Assembly: GCA_947625735.1 (NCBI GenBank) | Contig: CANQPL010000001.1 | Span: 1 to 64,000, forward strand | From: an uncultured Clostridia bacterium | Lineage (GTDB): Bacteria; Bacillota; Clostridia; Oscillospirales; Ruminococcaceae | Direction: 5' to 3' | DNA length: 64,000 bases | Part shown: one piece after another, positions 25,838 through 34,972 of the stretch | How positions within the stretch are numbered: position 1 is the first letter of the stretch | How the letters are laid out: the number at the start of each line of letters is the position of its first letter | Made by a program: the position numbers and the translations under genes | The notes under the pieces: generated by a model | The model's database searches: none | What the model saw: only the letters and a program-made list of their open reading frames with translations | Told to the model about the DNA's origin: nothing

Positions 25838-26506
25838 TTAATATTTTTCGCACAGCATAAACCCGATCCCCCATACCGCCGAAATATATTCCTTAGAGGA
25901 AACTGCTCTCAGCTTTTTGCGCAGATTATGAATATGTATTTTCAGTGAATCCTCGGTACAATCGGGAGTATCAGAATTTATCCTTTCAAGTATCGTGAGC
26001 TTTGCAACTACCTGTTCGCTGTTCTGCATGAGCAGTTTGAGGATAGCATATTCTGTACGGGTAAGCCTTACCTCACGCCCTCCTATGGTGACAATGTGAG
26101 TATCGGTATTCAGAGCAATATCGTGATAGTACAGCATGGAGGACGCTGCTGCTTTTGCTCTGCTTCTTAGCTGCACAGCCACTCTTGCAAGCAGCTCGTC
26201 CATATCAAAGGGCTTTGTAATATAGTCCGCAGCGCCTTTGAGCAGAAGTCCGATTTTATCTAAAATATCCGCCTTTGCGCTTACGACTATTACGGGAATA
26301 TCCTTGATGTGCGGCAGAAGCTCTTCACCGCTCAGTCCCGGGAGCATCAGGTCAAGCAGTATCAGATCGGGCTTGCTTTGCAGCAGTATAAATAATGCCT
26401 CTGTTCCGGAAAACGCTTTTTTAACCTTGTAACCCTCTTTTTGTAATGCTTCGTCCAGCATTGAGCTTATGCTTTTATTATCCTCTATTATCAGTATGTC
26501 AGGCAT
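25838..26506 (-). CDS. OmpR-family response regulator
   Basis: A 222-residue regulator. The receiver domain has the acidic pair E8-D9 (LIIEDN), the phospho-acceptor Asp52 in LILLDLMLPGLSG, the Thr/Ser switch VIVVSAKA and Lys in YITKPFDM. The C-terminal winged helix is about residues 130-220 (EVRLTRTEYAILKLLMQNSEQVV, then SLKIHIHNLRKKL). AAAGGTGG places the start at ATG 26506 rather than at the far upstream 26587. First gene of the minus operon, with a good promoter; its partner kinase is the last gene. Confidence 0.93.
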   Translation of the reverse strand: MPDILIIEDNKSISSMLDEALQKEGYKVKKAFSGTEALFILLQSKPDLILLDLMLPGLSGEELLPHIKDIPVIVVSAKADILDKIGLLLKGAADYITKPFDMDELLARVAVQLRSRAKAAASSMLYYHDIALNTDTHIVTIGGREVRLTRTEYAILKLLMQNSEQVVAKLTILERINSDTPDCTEDSLKIHIHNLRKKLRAVSSKEYISAVWGIGFMLCEKY

Positions 26507-26540
26507 GATATGCCACCTTTCTGTTTGCTGATTTTTTACT

Positions 26541-26569
26541 ATTATAACACATATATTATAATTTTGCAA
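26541..26569 (-). promoter_or_regulatory. sigma-A promoter of two-component/ABC operon
   Basis: On the minus strand TTGCAA (26569-26564), 17 bp, TATAAT (26546-26541), about 35 bases before the response regulator start. Confidence 0.7.
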
Positions 26570-26696
26570 TAACATATCGGAAAGCATTAAAAGCCTTATT
26601 TACGGCAGCTTTTAACAGATGTTCATGTGATTTAATGCCTTGAAACGGGAAAAATATAAAAATATGCTGATGTTCCTTTTATATATTGCAGGCTGT

Positions 26697-26727
26697 AAAA
26701 AACTCCCTCGTTTAGTCGGGGGAGTTT
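26697..26727 (-). terminator. terminator after feoB
   Basis: Minus strand reads aaactccc, a 12-nt loop, gggagttt then T-run. It lies about 105 bp past the feoB stop. Confidence 0.8.
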
Positions 26728-26833
26728 ATCGGTTGAAAAAATATTTAATTTGTATCGGAATGGAAAAGAGCTTCAGGACAGTATTAATTGAAAAATTCTC
26801 TTATTATCACGGCTTTTTGAAAATGTATGACGA

Positions 26834-28981
26834 TTAGCATAATTGCAAAAGCTCTGCCGCAGCAGAAACTATCCCGCAAAGGATAAGTCCTGTCAGGGTA
26901 GGTATAGCCATTGCGGTGAGTGTCCATTTGAGAGAACCTGTTTCCTTTTTAATGGTAAGACAGGAGGTGGAGCATGGATAATGACAGAGCATGAAAATCA
27001 TAACACACAGCGCCGTCACCCACGTCCAGCCGTTTGCACGGAGAATTTCGCCCAGAGCGGCAGTATCTCCGTAATCTGTAAGAGTGCCGTTACCCATGTA
27101 GATCATGAGAATAATGGGAATAACGATCTCATTGGCGGGAAAGCCGAGAATAAATGCGAGGATAATTGCTCCGTCCATACCGAACAGACTTCCCACAGGA
27201 TCAAGAGCGTCAGCACACATCAGCAGCAACGTTTTGTCACCTGCGGATATATTTGCCAGCAGCCATATTATAAGTCCCGCAGGAGCCGCTACCGTTACCG
27301 CTCTTCCGAGAACAAACACAGTCCTGTCAAGCAGAGAGCGCACAAGCACCCTGCCTATCTGCGGTCTGCGATAGGGCGGCAGCTCCAGTGTAAAGGAGGC
27401 GGGTGTTCCTTTGAGCAGCGTTCCCGAAAGTATTCCCGACCATAAAAATGTAAGAAGCGCACCGAGAATGATTATCCCCATAAGTGACAGCGCCGATGCC
27501 GCTCCCGCACCTGCTGCCCCCGCCGCAAAAAATACGCTGCTCAGGGCGATAATGCCCGGAAACCGTCCGTTGCAGGGCATAAAATTATTGGTGAGAATGG
27601 CTATAAGCCGTTCTCTGGGGGAATCTATTATCCTGCACCCGGTAATACCCGCAGCATTGCAGCCCAGTCCCATAGACATGGTAAGAGCCTGCTTGCCGCA
27701 GGCTTTTGCACGGCTGAAAGCTCTGTCAAGATTGAAAGCGGCTCTCGGGAGATATCCCACATCTTCAAGAAGTGTGAAGAACGGAAAAAATATTGCCATT
27801 GGCGGCAGCATAACGGCAGCTACCCAGCTTAATACAAGATAGACCCCGTCAATCAGCATACTTACAAGCCATGGGGGAGAACCTATTCCTACAAGACCCG
27901 AGCGCAAAAGCTCTCCCAATGAGCCGAATGCCGCAGAGAGCCACTGCGACGGATAATTTGCCCCCACGATAGTTATGTAGAAAATAATTCCGAGGATAAG
28001 GAGCATTACCGGAAGTCCCCAGATCCTGTGAGTGAGTATACGGTCAATTTTTCTGTCCCGTTCGTAATAGTCGGGGATACCCCATGTGACGCATTTGTCG
28101 GCGGTTTGTTCGGCTGTGCGGATAAGACGGGTAACGACTGCATCTCTGAGGGCTGCGGCGTCCATTCCGCTGTTTTCGAGAATTTCAGATGCTTTTTTGT
28201 AAGCCTTGCCTATATCGGTAGTATTGTCTGTCAGAGAACGGTCAAGTTCTCCGCCGGTATTTATATCAATGGTATGTATAAGATCCTCGCACCGTTCAAG
28301 TATGCGCAGTGCCGCAAATCTTGCGGGTATCCTGTCTTTGAGTATAGGCTCCAGAGCGGGAGCAAGAACGGACAGCGCGTTCTCTATAGTTTCATCGTAG
28401 ATAACGGGAGGTGCGCCTCTTTCACAGCGGAGCATATCGTCTATACGGGAGAGCATATTTTCCAGTCCGATACCGCTCCTTGCTGCCGCTCCGCATACGG
28501 GTACGCCGAGGAGCTCCTCTAATTTTCCCGTGTCTACCGTTATCTTCTTTTTGGCAGCCTCATCAAGGAGATTTACGCAGACAAGCGCCTTTGGAGTGAT
28601 CTCAAGCACCTGAAGAACCAGATTAAGGTTACGTTCAAGACAAGACCCGTCACATACAATTATCACGCCGTCCGAATCGGAAAAGCATATAAAATCCCTT
28701 GCTACCTGTTCCTCTGCCGAATGTGCCATAAGGGAATATGTACCCGGCAGATCGGTGAGAATAATATTTGTATCATAAAGAGTGCATTTTCCTCTGGCAG
28801 TGGATACGGTCTTTCCCGTCCAGTTGCCTGTATGCTGCTTCATACCTGTGAGAGCGTTGAAAACTGTGGATTTTCCAACGTTCGGATTTCCTGCAAGAGC
28901 TATTTTAAGTGCGTTTTCGTCGTCAATGATCTTGTTTTTCCCGTTGACAGCCCTTCCTGTAGCAGATGAGGTAAGTCCCAT
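26834..28981 (-). CDS. feoB: ferrous iron transport protein B
   Basis: A roughly 715-residue Fe(II) transporter. The N-terminal GTPase has G1 ALAGNPNVGKSTVFNALTG, G2/switch KQHTGNWTGKTVS and G3 LTDLPGTYSLMAHS, with VNLLDEA as the G4 region. A helical insert follows. The membrane part has two Gate domains with conserved pieces SMGLGCNAAGITGCRIIDSPRERL and FMPCNGRFPG. An ATG at 28999 also opens the frame, but AAAGGA at 28996-28991 lies nine bases before the ATG at 28981, which I prefer. No feoA is encoded next to it, and the sequence shows no clear Fur box. Monocistronic, with its own terminator. Confidence 0.95.
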   Translation of the reverse strand: MGLTSSATGRAVNGKNKIIDDENALKIALAGNPNVGKSTVFNALTGMKQHTGNWTGKTVSTARGKCTLYDTNIILTDLPGTYSLMAHSAEEQVARDFICFSDSDGVIIVCDGSCLERNLNLVLQVLEITPKALVCVNLLDEAAKKKITVDTGKLEELLGVPVCGAAARSGIGLENMLSRIDDMLRCERGAPPVIYDETIENALSVLAPALEPILKDRIPARFAALRILERCEDLIHTIDINTGGELDRSLTDNTTDIGKAYKKASEILENSGMDAAALRDAVVTRLIRTAEQTADKCVTWGIPDYYERDRKIDRILTHRIWGLPVMLLILGIIFYITIVGANYPSQWLSAAFGSLGELLRSGLVGIGSPPWLVSMLIDGVYLVLSWVAAVMLPPMAIFFPFFTLLEDVGYLPRAAFNLDRAFSRAKACGKQALTMSMGLGCNAAGITGCRIIDSPRERLIAILTNNFMPCNGRFPGIIALSSVFFAAGAAGAGAASALSLMGIIILGALLTFLWSGILSGTLLKGTPASFTLELPPYRRPQIGRVLVRSLLDRTVFVLGRAVTVAAPAGLIIWLLANISAGDKTLLLMCADALDPVGSLFGMDGAIILAFILGFPANEIVIPIILMIYMGNGTLTDYGDTAALGEILRANGWTWVTALCVMIFMLCHYPCSTSCLTIKKETGSLKWTLTAMAIPTLTGLILCGIVSAAAELLQLC

Positions 28982-29096
28982 TCCATCATGTCCTTTCATT
29001 GCGGGGATATGGGTTAAATATATGCGGGTAAAGTCGATTTTAGAATAATATAAAAAAATTTACAAAAAATTCACGATAATTTTCTCGCCTTAGCCC

Positions 29097-29124
29097 TTGA
29101 CAAATTTACAGGATATGATATAAT
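29097..29124 (+). promoter_or_regulatory. sigma-A promoter of ylxM-ffh operon
   Basis: TTGACA (29097-29102), 16 bp, TATAAT (29119-29124), about 57 bases before ATG 29181. Confidence 0.8.
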
Positions 29125-29180
29125 GTAAAGGTAATATTCTTTACAAAGGCAAAAGCCTTTACAGGCATCGAGGTGTGGGT

Positions 29181-29519
29181 ATGAACGGAGAAAAAAATCT
29201 TAAAGTGGCTCTGCTGCTGGATATTTATGCTCCCATGCTCACAGAAAAACAGAGAGAGGTCATTGATCTTTATTATAATGAGGATCTGTCGCTTTCTGAG
29301 ATAGCCGAGCATATGGAAATAACCCGTCAGGGCGTCAGGGACAGCATCAAGCGGGGTGAGCAGACTCTTTTCGGACTGGAGGAAGCTCTCGGTGTTTATT
29401 CAAGGACACAGTCTCTTTTAAGGCTTGCCGATTCACTGGAGGAGCAGGCAGATAAGGACGGACATTGTAGTGCTCCGCTGCTGTCGGCGGCGGAGAAAAT
29501 ACGAGAGATATTACAATAA
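29181..29519 (+). CDS. ylxM: YlxM/p13-like DNA-binding protein
   Basis: A 112-residue helix-turn-helix protein of the UPF0122/YlxM family, which resembles sigma factor region 4: LLLDIYAPMLTEKQREVIDLYYNEDLSLSEIAE and ITRQGVRDSIKRGEQTL. In streptococci YlxM is reported to bind the signal recognition particle and modulate it, which fits its place directly before ffh (24-bp gap). GAGGTG is five bases before ATG 29181; a GTG at 29175 overlaps the site and is unlikely. It is the first gene of the conserved ylxM-ffh-rpsP-khpA-rimM-trmD block. Confidence 0.9.
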   Translation: MNGEKNLKVALLLDIYAPMLTEKQREVIDLYYNEDLSLSEIAEHMEITRQGVRDSIKRGEQTLFGLEEALGVYSRTQSLLRLADSLEEQADKDGHCSAPLLSAAEKIREILQ

Positions 29520-29543
29520 AATTTAAGAACAGGAGGATCTGTT

Positions 29544-30890
29544 GTGGCATTCGAGGGATTATCTGAAAAGTTGAACGCTGTGTTCAAAAAGCTCAAAGGC
29601 AGGGGAGTCCTTACCGAAAGTGACGTAAAGGAAGCGATGCGTGAGGTAAAGATGGCTCTTCTTGAGGCTGATGTCAGCTATAAGGTAGTCAAGGACTTTA
29701 TAGCAAATGTCACCGAGAGAGCCGTGGGTACCGATGTGCTGGCAAGTCTTTCGCCTGCCCAGCAGGTCATTAAGATAGTAAATGAAGAGCTTGTATCCCT
29801 TATGGGAAATGAAAATGCAAGGATAAATTATCCAAGCAAGCCGCCCTGTATTATTATGATGGTAGGTTTGCAGGGTTCGGGTAAAACGACTCATGCAGCA
29901 AAGCTCGCAAAATATTTCAAGGAACAGGGAAAGCGTCCTCTTCTTGCGGCGTGCGATGTTTACAGACCCGCAGCTATAAGTCAGCTTCAGGTCGTGGGCG
30001 ATAAGGCGGGAGTAAAGGTTTTCGAGATGGGGCAGATAAATCCCGTTGTTATTGCAAGAGAGGCTGTAAAACACGCCCGTGAGCATGGCAACGAGGTTGT
30101 GATCCTTGATACCGCAGGACGGCTTCATATTGATGAACAGCTTATGGACGAGCTGAAAAACATCAAGAAAGAGACCGAACCTCACGAAATAATGCTTGTT
30201 GTGGACGCTATGACAGGTCAGGACGCTGTTAATGTGGCAAAGGCATTTGACGATGCTCTCGGCATTACGGGCGTGCTTATGTCAAAGCTCGATTCCGATA
30301 CCAGAGGCGGTGCGGCTCTTTCCGTGCTTGCGGTGACGGGCAAGCCGATAAAGTTTGTGGGTACGGGCGAGAAGCTTGACGATTTTGAGATGTTCCACCC
30401 TGACAGAATGGCGTCAAGGATACTTGGAATGGGCGATATGCTCACTCTTATCGAAAGAGCGGAAAGCAGTCTTGATGAGGCTGAGGTGCAGAAGCTCACC
30501 AATAAGCTGAAGGAGGAAAACGAGTTCGATCTTAACGATCTGCTGGGTCAGATGAAGCAGATAAGGAAGATGGGACCTATCAAGCAGATAATGGGTATGC
30601 TCCCCGGCGTGGGCGATAAGATAAACGATATGGATATTGATGACAGACAGCTTTTGCGTATTGAGGCTCTCATCACCTCCATGACCCCCGAGGAGAGAGC
30701 AAAGCCCTCTATTATAAATCCGAGCCGTAAAAAGAGAATCGCAGCAGGCAGCGGAAATTCGGTTGCCGATGTTAACAGACTTCTCAGACAGTTTGAGGAG
30801 ATGCAGAAGATGCTCAAGCAATTCGGCGTAATGGGAAAAAATAACAGAGGTAAAAAGAACAGGCTCAGAATGCCCGGCAGGTGGATGTAG
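29544..30890 (+). CDS. ffh: signal recognition particle protein Ffh
   Basis: A 448-residue SRP54 homologue: an N domain (helical, residues 1-90); the G domain with P-loop [20 protein letters not shown], the DTAGRLHID box, and the TKLD-equivalent [14 protein letters not shown]; and the C-terminal M domain, rich in Met ([21 protein letters not shown]), ending with the RNA-binding [20 protein letters not shown] segment. It targets nascent membrane and secreted proteins with 4.5S/6S RNA and FtsY. Start is GTG 29544 with AGGAGG seven bases upstream. The SRP RNA gene is not in this window. Confidence 0.97.
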   Translation: MAFEGLSEKLNAVFKKLKGRGVLTESDVKEAMREVKMALLEADVSYKVVKDFIANVTERAVGTDVLASLSPAQQVIKIVNEELVSLMGNENARINYPSKPPCIIMMVGLQGSGKTTHAAKLAKYFKEQGKRPLLAACDVYRPAAISQLQVVGDKAGVKVFEMGQINPVVIAREAVKHAREHGNEVVILDTAGRLHIDEQLMDELKNIKKETEPHEIMLVVDAMTGQDAVNVAKAFDDALGITGVLMSKLDSDTRGGAALSVLAVTGKPIKFVGTGEKLDDFEMFHPDRMASRILGMGDMLTLIERAESSLDEAEVQKLTNKLKEENEFDLNDLLGQMKQIRKMGPIKQIMGMLPGVGDKINDMDIDDRQLLRIEALITSMTPEERAKPSIINPSRKKRIAAGSGNSVADVNRLLRQFEEMQKMLKQFGVMGKNNRGKKNRLRMPGRWM

Positions 30891-30961
30891 ATGTCAAGAG
30901 CATACGGTTGAATTCGTATCGCTTTGATATAAATAGTTTGGTTAGCGGAGGTGAAGTTAAA

Positions 30962-31201
30962 ATGGCAGTAAAGATCAGACTCAGAAGAATGGGCGCTAAA
31001 AAAGCTCCTTTCTACAGAATAGTTGTTGCTGATTCCAGATACCCCAGAGACGGCAGATTCATTGAGGAGCTGGGCTATTATGATCCCACAAAGGAGCCGA
31101 GTGTTATCAAGGTAGACACCGAAAAGGCTCAGAAGTGGATCGCAAACGGTGCGCAGCCTACCGATACCGTAAAGAAGCTCCTTGAGATCGGCAATAAGTG
31201 A
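30962..31201 (+). CDS. rpsP: 30S ribosomal protein S16
   Basis: A 79-residue S16: [22 protein letters not shown] at the start, then [16 protein letters not shown], and a short C terminus ([16 protein letters not shown]). It binds 16S rRNA early in small-subunit assembly. GGAGGTG is before ATG 30962; the frame is open from 30881 but family length excludes that. It lies 71 bp after ffh. A small hairpin (cacctc/gaggtg, 31227-31243) follows in the gap to khpA. Confidence 0.97.
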   Translation: MAVKIRLRRMGAKKAPFYRIVVADSRYPRDGRFIEELGYYDPTKEPSVIKVDTEKAQKWIANGAQPTDTVKKLLEIGNK

Positions 31202-31308
31202 TCGTGCGGCAGTCAGTTTATCCGGGCACCTCATAAAGAGGTGTTCCGCGTATGCTGATGGTGCGGATAAGTAAACATTTTTTCCCGAAAACAGACAGGA
31301 GGGATTTT

Positions 31309-31554
31309 ATGGAAACGCAGCTTGGAAAGCTGCTGGCTGTGATCGCCTGCGGTCTTGTGGAGGATAAGTCCGCCGTAAAGGTTGACCGTGACGAGCCTGA
31401 TGAGAACGGCGTGGTGGTGTATCATCTCCATGTTGCTTCGGACGATATGGGCAGAGTTATCGGTAAGCAGGGCAAGATCGCAAAGGCTATCAGAACTGTG
31501 ATGCGTGCAGGCGCAGGAAGAATAAACGAGAAGATCATGGTCGAGATCGACTGA
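31309..31554 (+). CDS. khpA: KH-domain RNA-binding protein KhpA
   Basis: An 81-residue protein that is essentially one KH domain with the signature VIGKQGKIAKAIRTVMRAG. KhpA (YlqC) forms a dimer or pairs with KhpB and binds RNA; in streptococci the pair affects cell division and size. AGGAGGG at 31298-31303 precedes ATG 31309 (METQLGKLLA). The upstream ATG at 31252 lacks a site. Standard neighbour of rpsP and rimM. A terminator-like hairpin directly follows. Confidence 0.93.
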   Translation: METQLGKLLAVIACGLVEDKSAVKVDRDEPDENGVVVYHLHVASDDMGRVIGKQGKIAKAIRTVMRAGAGRINEKIMVEID

Positions 31555-31566
31555 TCTTTTATGCAT

Positions 31567-31602
31567 TATCGGCATTACGTTTTGTTCTGCCGATATTTTT
31601 TT
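31567..31602 (+). terminator. intra-operon terminator/attenuator
   Basis: Stem tatcggca/tgccgata (31567-31574 with 31588-31595) followed by seven T, between khpA and rimM. It may lower rimM-trmD relative to rpsP. Confidence 0.75.
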
Positions 31603-31621
31603 ACAGATGGGAGAGGATAAC

Positions 31622-32122
31622 ATGAAGCAGTTTCTTGAAATAGGAAAGATCGTTGCCGTTCAGGGATTAAAGGGTGAGGTAAGAGTTGAGCCGTGGTGCG
31701 ACAGTCCCGATTTTCTCTGCGAGTTCGACTCCCTTTACTTTGATAAAGGGCGGACGCCTGTGGAGATAGAGCATTCACGCCCCCACAAAAACATTGTTGT
31801 CATGAAGATCATGGGCGTAGACGACCCGGAGGAGGCGCAGAAGCTAAGAGGCAGGGTTCTTTATATGGACAGGGACGATGTGGAGCTGGAGCCGGGGACG
31901 TATTTTGTGCAGGATCTTATAGGACTGAGCGTTATTGACGCACAGGACGGAACGGTTTACGGCACTCTTTCAGAGGTTACCTATACCGGTGCTAATGATG
32001 TCTACCATATTAAGAACGGCGAAAAGGAGTATCTTATTCCTGCGATACCCGATGTTATCGAAAAAACCGATATTGAGGGGGGAAAACTTCTTATCCGTAA
32101 AATGGAAGGTCTTTTTGACTGA
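31622..32122 (+). CDS. rimM: 16S rRNA processing protein RimM
   Basis: A 166-residue ribosome maturation factor. The N-terminal RimM domain has EIGKIVAVQGLKGEVRVEPW and DDPEEAQKLRGRVLYMDR; the C-terminal PRC-barrel carries DLIGLSVIDAQDG, then YTGANDVYHIK and LIPAIPDVIEKTDI. It binds S19 and helps 30S head assembly. GGGAGAGG precedes ATG 31622; an ATG at 31607 is not served by a site. Followed by trmD after 14 bp. Confidence 0.95.
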   Translation: MKQFLEIGKIVAVQGLKGEVRVEPWCDSPDFLCEFDSLYFDKGRTPVEIEHSRPHKNIVVMKIMGVDDPEEAQKLRGRVLYMDRDDVELEPGTYFVQDLIGLSVIDAQDGTVYGTLSEVTYTGANDVYHIKNGEKEYLIPAIPDVIEKTDIEGGKLLIRKMEGLFD

Positions 32123-32136
32123 AAGGCGGGCTTGTA

Positions 32137-32847
32137 TTGAGGATAGATATTGCAACGCTGTTTCCCGAAATGTGTGAGGCTGTCCTTAGCGAGAGCATTG
32201 TGGGGAGAGCAAGAAAAGCCGATAAGATAAGCATATATTGTCATCAGATAAGAGAATGGTCAACGGACAAGCACCGCAGGGTGGACGATACTCCCTATGG
32301 CGGCGGCATGGGTATGGTCATGATGGCAGAGCCTGTGTACCGCTGTTATCTTGATGTTGCAGGGCATTTTGAACAAAAGCCCTATGTTATATATATGTCT
32401 CCGAAAGGAAATGTGTTTACTCAGAAAAGAGCCGCCGAGCTTTCCCGAATGGAAAATATTTTTGTGATATGCGGTCATTATGAGGGTCTTGACCAGCGTG
32501 TAATCGACAAGATAGTTGATGAGGAAATATCGGTGGGCGACTATGTTCTGACGGGGGGAGAGCTTCCCGCTCTTGTAATGTGCGATGCCATAGCAAGAAT
32601 GTGTCCGGGTGTGCTTTCTTCTGAGGAGTGTTTTACGGAGGAAAGCCATTATTCGGGGCTTTTGGAGTATCCTCACTATACTCGACCCGAGGTCTGGGAG
32701 GGTATGGAAGTGCCTCCCGTGCTGCTTACGGGTCATCATAAAAATATCGAAAAATTCCGTTACGAAAAGGCTGTTGAATTAACTGCCGAAAGACGTCCGG
32801 ATATGCTGGCAAAATATGTTGAAAACAGGGCGGATAAAAAGCTCTGA
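32137..32847 (+). CDS. trmD: tRNA (guanine-N1)-methyltransferase
   Basis: A 236-residue SPOUT-class enzyme that makes m1G37 in tRNAs and so prevents frameshifting. Marks are DIATLFPEMCEAVLSESIVGRA, the substrate loop VDDTPYGGGMGMVMMAEPVY, and the trefoil knot region FVICGHYEGLDQRVI and ISVGDYVLTGGELPALV. The start is TTG 32137 with AAGGCGGG a few bases upstream. rplS (L19), the usual next gene, is absent here; a 330-bp intergenic region follows. Confidence 0.96.
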   Translation: MRIDIATLFPEMCEAVLSESIVGRARKADKISIYCHQIREWSTDKHRRVDDTPYGGGMGMVMMAEPVYRCYLDVAGHFEQKPYVIYMSPKGNVFTQKRAAELSRMENIFVICGHYEGLDQRVIDKIVDEEISVGDYVLTGGELPALVMCDAIARMCPGVLSSEECFTEESHYSGLLEYPHYTRPEVWEGMEVPPVLLTGHHKNIEKFRYEKAVELTAERRPDMLAKYVENRADKKL

Positions 32848-33177
32848 GCTAAAAAAATATGTGTCCTTATCGCTTTTTTGTTAACGAAAATTTAATTTGT
32901 AAATTGTGTTTTAAGATACTTGATTGATTTTATAAACATTTTTCTGTGAATTTGCATATAAAATCCTGTTGAAAGTTGTACAACAGCAATAAAATTCGTT
33001 AAAATTAACAAATCTGAGCTCCCAAAATCACGGCAGATAATTCAAATAGCAGAAAATTGAGCCAAAATCGAAAATAATCAAAAAATACTGTTGACTAAGA
33101 CCCGAATGCAATGTATAATTTAATTATAGCTGATCCACTCATGCACGAAAAAGCTACTTAGAATAGGAGAGAGAGTT
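32848..33177. other. intergenic region before HPr
   Basis: The 330-bp gap has no convincing terminator for trmD. It contains a perfect 10-bp palindrome GTTGTACAAC (32975-32984) within a larger CTGTTG...CAACAG inverted repeat (32966-32986), and the HPr promoter (33091-33119). The rest is AT-rich. Confidence 0.55.
33091..33119 (+). promoter_or_regulatory. sigma-A promoter of HPr gene
   Basis: TTGACT (33091-33096), 17 bp, TATAAT (33114-33119), about 58 bases before ATG 33178. Confidence 0.8.
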
Positions 33178-33450
33178 ATGTTTGTAAAAGATGTAATGGT
33201 TCAGAATCAGGTTGGTTTACACGCTCGTCCCGCAACCTTTTTTATCCAGAAGGCTAACGAGTTCAAGTCCTCTATCTGGATCGAAAAGGAAGAAAGAAGA
33301 GTAAATGCGAAGAGTCTTCTCGGCATTCTCTCACTGGGTATCGTTGGCGGTACACAGATCAGGATCATCGCTGACGGCGCTGACGAGCAGGAGGCTGTAA
33401 CAGGTCTTATTGAGCTTGTTGACAGCGGCTTTGCAGAGGAATCAAGATAA
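33178..33450 (+). CDS. ptsH: phosphocarrier protein HPr
   Basis: A 90-residue HPr. The active His15 lies in VGLHARPATFF and the regulatory Ser46 in NAKSLLGILSLGI, so both EI-dependent and HPr-kinase phosphorylation sites are present (Crh-type proteins lack the His). The C terminus is slightly acidic. No ptsI or other PTS gene is adjacent. AGGAGAG precedes the ATG. With its own promoter and terminator it is monocistronic, which suggests a role in catabolite signalling through CcpA as much as in sugar transport. Confidence 0.9.
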   Translation: MFVKDVMVQNQVGLHARPATFFIQKANEFKSSIWIEKEERRVNAKSLLGILSLGIVGGTQIRIIADGADEQEAVTGLIELVDSGFAEESR

Positions 33451-33468
33451 TCGGTTTCCGGTGCTTTT

Positions 33469-33507
33469 ACGGGGTGCATTCAATATGAATGTACTCCGTT
33501 TGTTTTT
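33469..33507 (+). terminator. terminator after HPr gene
   Basis: A 13-bp stem acggggtgcattc/gaatgtactccgt (33469-33481 with 33487-33499, two G-U pairs), then tttgttttt. Confidence 0.85.
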
Positions 33508-33718
33508 ATGCTTTAAAGCGGCGGGGCGTTTCATTTTACGAATTGTCATTTTTTTCGATTTTTTATCAATATTCACAAAAAATTAACACAAATGTTTGTT
33601 TTATATGATAAAATTATATTTATAAGGATTTTTGCGCAGCCTGCTGCGCCGGATAATACATCGGCTTTTGAGCATATGTGATCTGATTATGAATTCAATT
33701 GAAAGGATGACTATAATA

Positions 33719-34804
33719 ATGTCAAACAGGCTTTTTCAGGGACTTATTCATCAGATGCGTGATACAATGGACTGCGTGATCGGTGTAGTGGATTCTTCGG
33801 CTACTATTATTGCCTGCAGCGAGCTTACAAAAATAGGTACTACCAATGAGTTTGTATCTATGGATCTTAACGATTCCCATGATACGTTTGTGCGGGACGG
33901 CTATACCTACAAGCCTTTCGGCTCTCATATAAAGCCTGATTATGCGGTCTTTGTTGAGGGTACAGATGACAATGCCGCAAAATATGCCAATATTATGGCT
34001 ATTACTCTTTCAAGCATCAAGCAGTATTACGATGAGAAGTATGACAGGAACAATTTTATCAAGAATGTTGTCCTTGATAATGTACTCCCGGGGGATATTG
34101 TTGTAAAGGCAAGGGAGCTGCATTTCAATTCCGATGTGAACAGGGTTGTTTTCCTTATAAGGATACTTTCCTCCAATGACGTTTCAGCCTATGATGTCAT
34201 TCAGAATCTGTTCCCCGACAAGACAAAGGATTTTGTATTCAATATCACCGAAAGTGATATCGTTCTTGTAAAAGAGATAAAAAACAATGTGGAATCAAAG
34301 GATCTTGAAAAACTCGCACGTTCCATTTCGGATACACTTTCGGGCGAATTCTATACAAGGGTGAGCGTTGGTATCGGTACTGCTGTTGTGGGCGTAAAGG
34401 ATCTTGCCCGTTCCTTCAAGGAGGCGCAGATCGCTCTTGAAGTAGGTAAGGTCTTTGATACTGAAAAGACTATCGTTTCCTATGATAATCTCGGTATCGC
34501 AAGGCTTATCTATCATCTTCCCACTACTCTGTGCGAAACATTTCTTCAGGAGGTATTCAAGAAAAATTCTATCGAGTCTCTCGATCATGAAACGCTGTTT
34601 ACGATACAGAAATTCTTTGAGAACAGTCTTAACGTTTCGGAGACTTCAAGAAAGCTGTTCGTACATCGTAATACACTTGTATACCGTCTTGAAAAGATCA
34701 AGAAGCTTACAGGTCTTGATCTGAGAGAATTCGATCATGCGATCATTTTCAAGATCGCTCTTATGGTAAAGAAATATCTTTCGGCAAATCCCACAAAATT
34801 CTGA
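33719..34804 (+). CDS. CdaR/PucR-family transcriptional regulator
   Basis: A 361-residue regulator. The N-terminal part (IGVVDSSATIIACSELTKIG) resembles a small ligand-sensing domain. The middle resembles the GGDEF-like domain of the CdaR family (FYTRVSVGIGTAVVGVKDLARSFKEAQIALEVG). The C terminus is a PucR-type HTH_30: FENSLNVSETSRKLFVHRNTLVYRLEKIKKLTGLD. The frame is open from 33632; AAAGGA at 33702-33707 supports ATG 33719, with ATG 33707 less likely. Such regulators control sugar-acid or purine use in some bacteria, but no matching target genes are next to it. A terminator follows. Confidence 0.85.
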   Translation: MSNRLFQGLIHQMRDTMDCVIGVVDSSATIIACSELTKIGTTNEFVSMDLNDSHDTFVRDGYTYKPFGSHIKPDYAVFVEGTDDNAAKYANIMAITLSSIKQYYDEKYDRNNFIKNVVLDNVLPGDIVVKARELHFNSDVNRVVFLIRILSSNDVSAYDVIQNLFPDKTKDFVFNITESDIVLVKEIKNNVESKDLEKLARSISDTLSGEFYTRVSVGIGTAVVGVKDLARSFKEAQIALEVGKVFDTEKTIVSYDNLGIARLIYHLPTTLCETFLQEVFKKNSIESLDHETLFTIQKFFENSLNVSETSRKLFVHRNTLVYRLEKIKKLTGLDLREFDHAIIFKIALMVKKYLSANPTKF

Positions 34805-34860
34805 TTTTTCCGAAAGACTGTATTTATGGGGCTTTTTCTGCTTGTAAAAGAGAGATAATG

Positions 34861-34888
34861 GGGCAGTGGGGCGTACTACTGCCCTTTT
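34861..34888 (+). terminator. terminator after CdaR-like regulator
   Basis: Stem gggcagt/actgccc (34861-34867 with 34878-34884) followed by tttt. Confidence 0.75.
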
Positions 34889-34972
34889 AATATCAGTTTT
34901 TGTTAAAAAATGGCTGAACACTTGACAAGGAACAGAAAAACGGCATTAAGTCTTATCCGGCGGTGAAAAAAT

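Noticed and set aside
26640..26837. 65-codon plus-strand frame between the two-component operon and feoB
   Set aside because: No ribosome-binding site, it spans the feoB terminator, and the translation has no recognisable feature.
26843..28522. Several 80-200 codon open frames on the plus strand opposite feoB
   Set aside because: They lie wholly within feoB, have biased Cys/Arg/Ser-rich translations and no motifs.
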